Source: Ningiella ruwaisensis | GTDB taxonomy: Bacteria > Pseudomonadota > Gammaproteobacteria > Enterobacterales > Alteromonadaceae | NCBI RefSeq assembly: GCF_004798935.1 | Contig: NZ_RAHT01000002.1 | Span: 186,001-250,000 of the forward strand | Direction: 5' to 3' | Length of the DNA: 64,000 nt | Part shown: one piece after another, positions 61,182 through 64,000 of the stretch | Layout of the letters: each line of letters begins with the position of its first letter | Numbering within the stretch: position 1 is the stretch's first letter | The notes under the pieces: model-generated | What the model saw: the letters and a program-made list of their open reading frames with translations, nothing else | Told to the model about the DNA's origin: nothing | Database searches by the model: none | Translations under genes and position numbers: made by a program

Positions 61182-62741
61182 CTACTTTTCACCAATCCAT
61201 TGAACCCGATATAAATCTCGTCGCTTATCTAAATAGTTGCGTACCGATCCTTCATTTTTGAGCTCTGTAAGCTTATCCAGATCTAAATCCACAATTAGCA
61301 TCATTTCCGTATTGGGAGTAGTTTCTGACACAATCGCATCATGCGGAAAGGCAAAATCTGAAGGTGAAAACACGGCGGTTTGTCCGTACTGGATATCCAC
61401 ATTGTCTACTTTTGGAAGATTGCCCACACTACCTGCAATAGCAACATAGCACTCGTTTTCTATCGCGCGAGCCTGAGCGCAGCGTCTGACTCGAAGATAG
61501 CCATTTTTAGTATCAGTCCAGAAAGGTACACACAGAATTTGAATCTCTTCTTCTGACAACAAGCGAGAAAGTTCCGGAAACTCCACGTCGTAGCAAATCA
61601 AAATGCCAATTTTGCCAAAGTCAGTTTCAAACGCCGTAAGCTTATCGCCGCCTTTCATCAGCCAGCCATTTTTCTCATATGGCGTGGGGTGAAGTTTATA
61701 TTGACTCTCAACGCGGCCATCACGATGACATAAATAAGCAACATTAAAGAGCTCATCATCTTCTATTAAAGGCATAGAGCCGGCAACAATATTGATGTTG
61801 TAGCTGATAGCCATCTCAGAAATGGCGCTAAGTAACTCTTCGGTATATTCTGCTAAATGCCAGATGGCGTCGATGGGGGCTTCAGATTCACTCAAGCCCA
61901 TCAGCGGAGCATTAAAAAACTCCGGTAAAACCGCCAAATCACACTTGTAATCAGATAAGGCATCAACGAAGTATTCAACCTGCTGAAGCAGCTCCGCCAC
62001 ATTGTTGAAATACCGCATTTGCCATTGCACCAAGCCGATACGAGCGCTTGAATACTTGCTTTCAAGCAAAGATGGCTGCTCGGCATCGTAGTACATATTA
62101 TGCCATTGCAATAACGTGGCATAGCCAAGCGAAGCGTTATCTTCGGGTAAATAGGCTTTGAGTACCTGTTTAACTTCAAAGCCATTATTCATTTGAAACG
62201 ACAGTGTAGGGTCGTAAATCTCTCGCTCTTTAACTTTTTCAATGTACTCGTAAGGGCTCATCTCTTGCGCATAGCGTGAGTAGTTAGGAATACGGCCACC
62301 GGCCATGATGCTTTTAAGATTTAAATTTCGGCAAAGCTCTTTACGAGCTTCATATAGTCGTCGACCTAAGCGAAGCCCTCGATATGCCGGGTCGACAAAA
62401 AAGTCTACGCCGTATAACACGTCTCCTTTTGGATCATGCGTGGTGATGTAGGCATCACCAGTAATCTCCTCATAAGTGTGTTTATCGCCAAACTTTTCAT
62501 AATCAACAATCACCGAAAAGGCAGCTGCCACAATTTTGCCTTTATCTTCGATACAAATTTGCCCGTCTGCGAAGGTATTGATCTGCGCCTGATATCGCTT
62601 TTTGGTGAAGGCTCCGCCATCATTCTTGTAAACGATATTCATTAAGGCTTTTATCGCGTCAAAATCTTCAAGCGTAAGGTGGCGTAATTCTAAATGGTGT
62701 TCGGTATCTTCAATATTATTAGACGATTTGTCGTCGCTCAC
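61182..62741 (-). CDS. GNAT acetyltransferase / carbon-nitrogen hydrolase fusion protein
   Basis: A 519-residue two-domain protein. Residues about 15-215 form a GNAT N-acetyltransferase (VDPAYRGLRLGRRLYEA is the acetyl-CoA loop). Residues about 230-515 form a nitrilase-superfamily amidase with the Glu-Lys-Cys triad in AVLPEFFNAPL, YKLHPTPYEK and GILICYDVEFPE. This natural fusion is widespread in bacteria. Its substrate is not established; a linked acyl-transfer and amide-hydrolysis reaction is likely. A single gene, not part of the EPS system as far as can be seen. Confidence 0.92.
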   Translation of the reverse strand: MSDDKSSNNIEDTEHHLELRHLTLEDFDAIKALMNIVYKNDGGAFTKKRYQAQINTFADGQICIEDKGKIVAAAFSVIVDYEKFGDKHTYEEITGDAYITTHDPKGDVLYGVDFFVDPAYRGLRLGRRLYEARKELCRNLNLKSIMAGGRIPNYSRYAQEMSPYEYIEKVKEREIYDPTLSFQMNNGFEVKQVLKAYLPEDNASLGYATLLQWHNMYYDAEQPSLLESKYSSARIGLVQWQMRYFNNVAELLQQVEYFVDALSDYKCDLAVLPEFFNAPLMGLSESEAPIDAIWHLAEYTEELLSAISEMAISYNINIVAGSMPLIEDDELFNVAYLCHRDGRVESQYKLHPTPYEKNGWLMKGGDKLTAFETDFGKIGILICYDVEFPELSRLLSEEEIQILCVPFWTDTKNGYLRVRRCAQARAIENECYVAIAGSVGNLPKVDNVDIQYGQTAVFSPSDFAFPHDAIVSETTPNTEMMLIVDLDLDKLTELKNEGSVRNYLDKRRDLYRVQWIGEK

Positions 62742-62843
62742 ACAGTTCTCCTGATGACGAAATTTTAGTAAGGTGATTTTGGGTCGTACAGTTTCAAAAC
62801 AACAGAAGCGCTACTATCCCAAAAAGTATGAAACAAGTAAACG

Positions 62844-63437
62844 CTAGTGATACTCATCTGAGGCGTCTAAAATCTTAAGGTTTTGCTCCAGCTCAAATAC
62901 ATAGCTGTCATTTTCGCCATGCATGCGAAGCGCCTGTGCCAACTCATATACATAGTCTTTGTTTTCACCACTTGGACCTTTGCTTTTACAGATGTGCTCA
63001 GCGAGTTTGCTCAAATCATGCTCTTCTTTATAGACCGGACTTTCAGGATCGCCAAGATACACCAGAGCATTAACCTGTTCACCCGATTCAAGCTCGATAT
63101 TTTTATGATGCCTCAGGTATCCATTCTGCTCTCGATGATCGAGCGCCTCCAGCACATCATGTTCAATTTGGTACGCCATGCCAAAGCATCGTGCTCGCGG
63201 ACTTGGCTCAAGCGTTAGTACTCGTCCGGGAGCGGTAGGCGTTCCCCTGTGATCTTGGCTTGCCATCCAAAAACGCCTCTGCCAGCCTGATAGATAGGCT
63301 CTTGATGACTTTATATAGGCAAAGTCAACTTTAAAAATAATTGACCCATATCCGAATAACCACACTGGTTTTTGCTTATCCAGCTTTAAGCGCTGCTTGT
63401 TTATGTGTTTAGTTGAATAAAGAGACGACATATTCAA
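62844..63437 (-). CDS. ChaC-like gamma-glutamylcyclotransferase
   Basis: A 197-residue protein of the GGCT fold. The substrate loop reads FGYGSIIFKVDF (usual GYGSL has Ile here) and the catalytic Glu is in LDHREQNGYLRH. Relatives of this length and motif split glutathione into 5-oxoproline and Cys-Gly. The start codon overlaps the stop of the upstream crotonase gene by 4 bases, so both are in one transcript. Confidence 0.88.
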   Translation of the reverse strand: MNMSSLYSTKHINKQRLKLDKQKPVWLFGYGSIIFKVDFAYIKSSRAYLSGWQRRFWMASQDHRGTPTAPGRVLTLEPSPRARCFGMAYQIEHDVLEALDHREQNGYLRHHKNIELESGEQVNALVYLGDPESPVYKEEHDLSKLAEHICKSKGPSGENKDYVYELAQALRMHGENDSYVFELEQNLKILDASDEYH

Positions 63438-64000
63438 TCGTTTGAAAGTAAGGTATTTCTAGGCAGCAAATCATCATATCTTGGTCCGCGCTTTTCTTGC
63501 TGCGCTTGCATAGCTTCCATAATATCAGGCATTTGGAACATACCACTTTGCCACGTTGCCATATACTCTAAACTGTCTGTAACACTGTGATCGCGCGTGT
63601 AGTTAATCATTTGCTTGCAACCAGACACTGCCATTGGGGAGTGTCCCGCAATTACCTTAGCGACTTCCATCACGCCCTCAAGCATCGATGAGGCATCTTC
63701 GTACACTTGATTGACAAAACCGCATTCGAGTGCTTCGTGAGCTTGCCAGTTGCGCCCCGTGAACGCCAACTCTCGCATTAAACCCTGAGGAATTAAGTGC
63801 GGCAGTCTTTGTAAGGTACCAACATCTGCGGTCATCCCGATCTGCGTTTCTTTGATAGTAAAAAATGCATCCTTTGTACAATAACGGCAATCAGCAGCGC
63901 TTATCATATCTACGGCACCGCCAATTGCGCCACCTTGAATGGCACATAACACCGGCATGCGGGCTTGCTCTAATGCATTAAAGGCATCTTGAAGTGCCAA
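63434..64000 (-). CDS. Enoyl-CoA hydratase/isomerase family protein, dienoyl-CoA isomerase-like (N-terminus outside window)
   Basis: A partial crotonase-fold enzyme of at least 188 residues whose 5' end lies beyond the right edge. The oxyanion-hole region IQGGAIGGAVDMISAADCRYC and the following FFTIKETQIGMTADVGTLQRLP stretch match delta3,5-delta2,4-dienoyl-CoA isomerases. The Glu of KET and the Asp of ADVG are the two acidic residues used in that reaction. It would help degrade unsaturated fatty acids. The first visible codons are internal and no start can be assigned. Confidence 0.85.
   Translation of the reverse strand: MALQDAFNALEQARMPVLCAIQGGAIGGAVDMISAADCRYCTKDAFFTIKETQIGMTADVGTLQRLPHLIPQGLMRELAFTGRNWQAHEALECGFVNQVYEDASSMLEGVMEVAKVIAGHSPMAVSGCKQMINYTRDHSVTDSLEYMATWQSGMFQMPDIMEAMQAQQEKRGPRYDDLLPRNTLLSND

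Overview
The window looks like the chromosome of a marine gammaproteobacterium of the Alteromonadales (Alteromonas/Catenovulum/Paraglaciecola-like). This rests on moderately AT-rich DNA, the set of gene families (LapD/LapG, H-NOX with a hybrid kinase, Vibrio Vps-like exopolysaccharide genes, PEP-CTERM-like surface proteins, an RpoN-controlled MacB-like exporter) and the short, plain Shine-Dalgarno sites. The species cannot be named from the sequence alone. No rRNA, tRNA, CRISPR array, insertion sequence or phage was seen.

Layout. (1) 1-13.5 kb: the N-terminal part of a secreted GH10-like glycoside hydrolase, a phytanoyl-CoA dioxygenase homologue, an RND efflux operon with its own GbsR/MarR-type repressor and a clear palindromic operator, then an H-NOX nitric-oxide sensor operon (H-NOX, hybrid kinase, response regulator) divergent from a membrane EAL phosphodiesterase. 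(2) 13.6-44.2 kb: a large exopolysaccharide (EPS) locus. It contains ManC, two paralogous PEP-CTERM-like secreted proteins, a beta-helix lipoprotein, two sulfotransferases, a Wzx flippase, a tight minus-strand operon (GT26, GT4, GT4, Wzy, GT2, MurA-like, MurB-like, asparagine-synthase-like), LapG/LapD, a second O-antigen-ligase-like protein, a VpsP-like protein, a CpsB-type phosphatase, a BY-kinase/Wzz, a short OPX exporter, an outer-membrane barrel and the initiating phosphoglycosyltransferase. (3) 44.3-49.7 kb: ordinary accessory genes (histone-deacetylase-like amidohydrolase, WYL regulator, TerB-like protein, membrane protein, NarL-type two-component pair). (4) 49.7-57.2 kb: an efflux operon (small membrane ORF, periplasmic adaptor, ABC ATPase, two FtsX-type permeases) followed by its probable regulators, an NtrC-like activator and an NtrY-like kinase, with a good sigma-54 promoter and palindromic activator sites upstream. 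(5) 57.3-60.2 kb: a second Wzz/kinase-like protein and a second short OPX protein. (6) 60.5-64 kb: a ParE/Phd toxin-antitoxin pair, a GNAT/nitrilase fusion, a ChaC-like protein and a partial dienoyl-CoA-isomerase-like crotonase.

How the parts may work together. The EPS locus encodes all stages of a Wzx/Wzy pathway: GDP-mannose supply, priming on undecaprenyl phosphate, glycosyl transfer, flipping, polymerisation, tyrosine-kinase/phosphatase control and export through a short OPX plus a separate barrel. The unusual part is its tailoring set: two PAPS-type sulfotransferases, a complete accessory MurA/MurB pair with catalytic residues intact, and a glutaminase-less asparagine-synthase-like enzyme. 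Together they suggest a sulfated polymer carrying a lactyl-ether (muramic-acid-type) sugar, possibly amidated. Three c-di-GMP/NO elements (H-NOX operon, EAL protein, LapD/LapG) would tie it to biofilm decisions. The two PEP-CTERM-like genes share a sigma-54-type promoter and an identically spaced upstream motif, so they are probably co-regulated by an RpoN activator of the PrsR kind encoded elsewhere.
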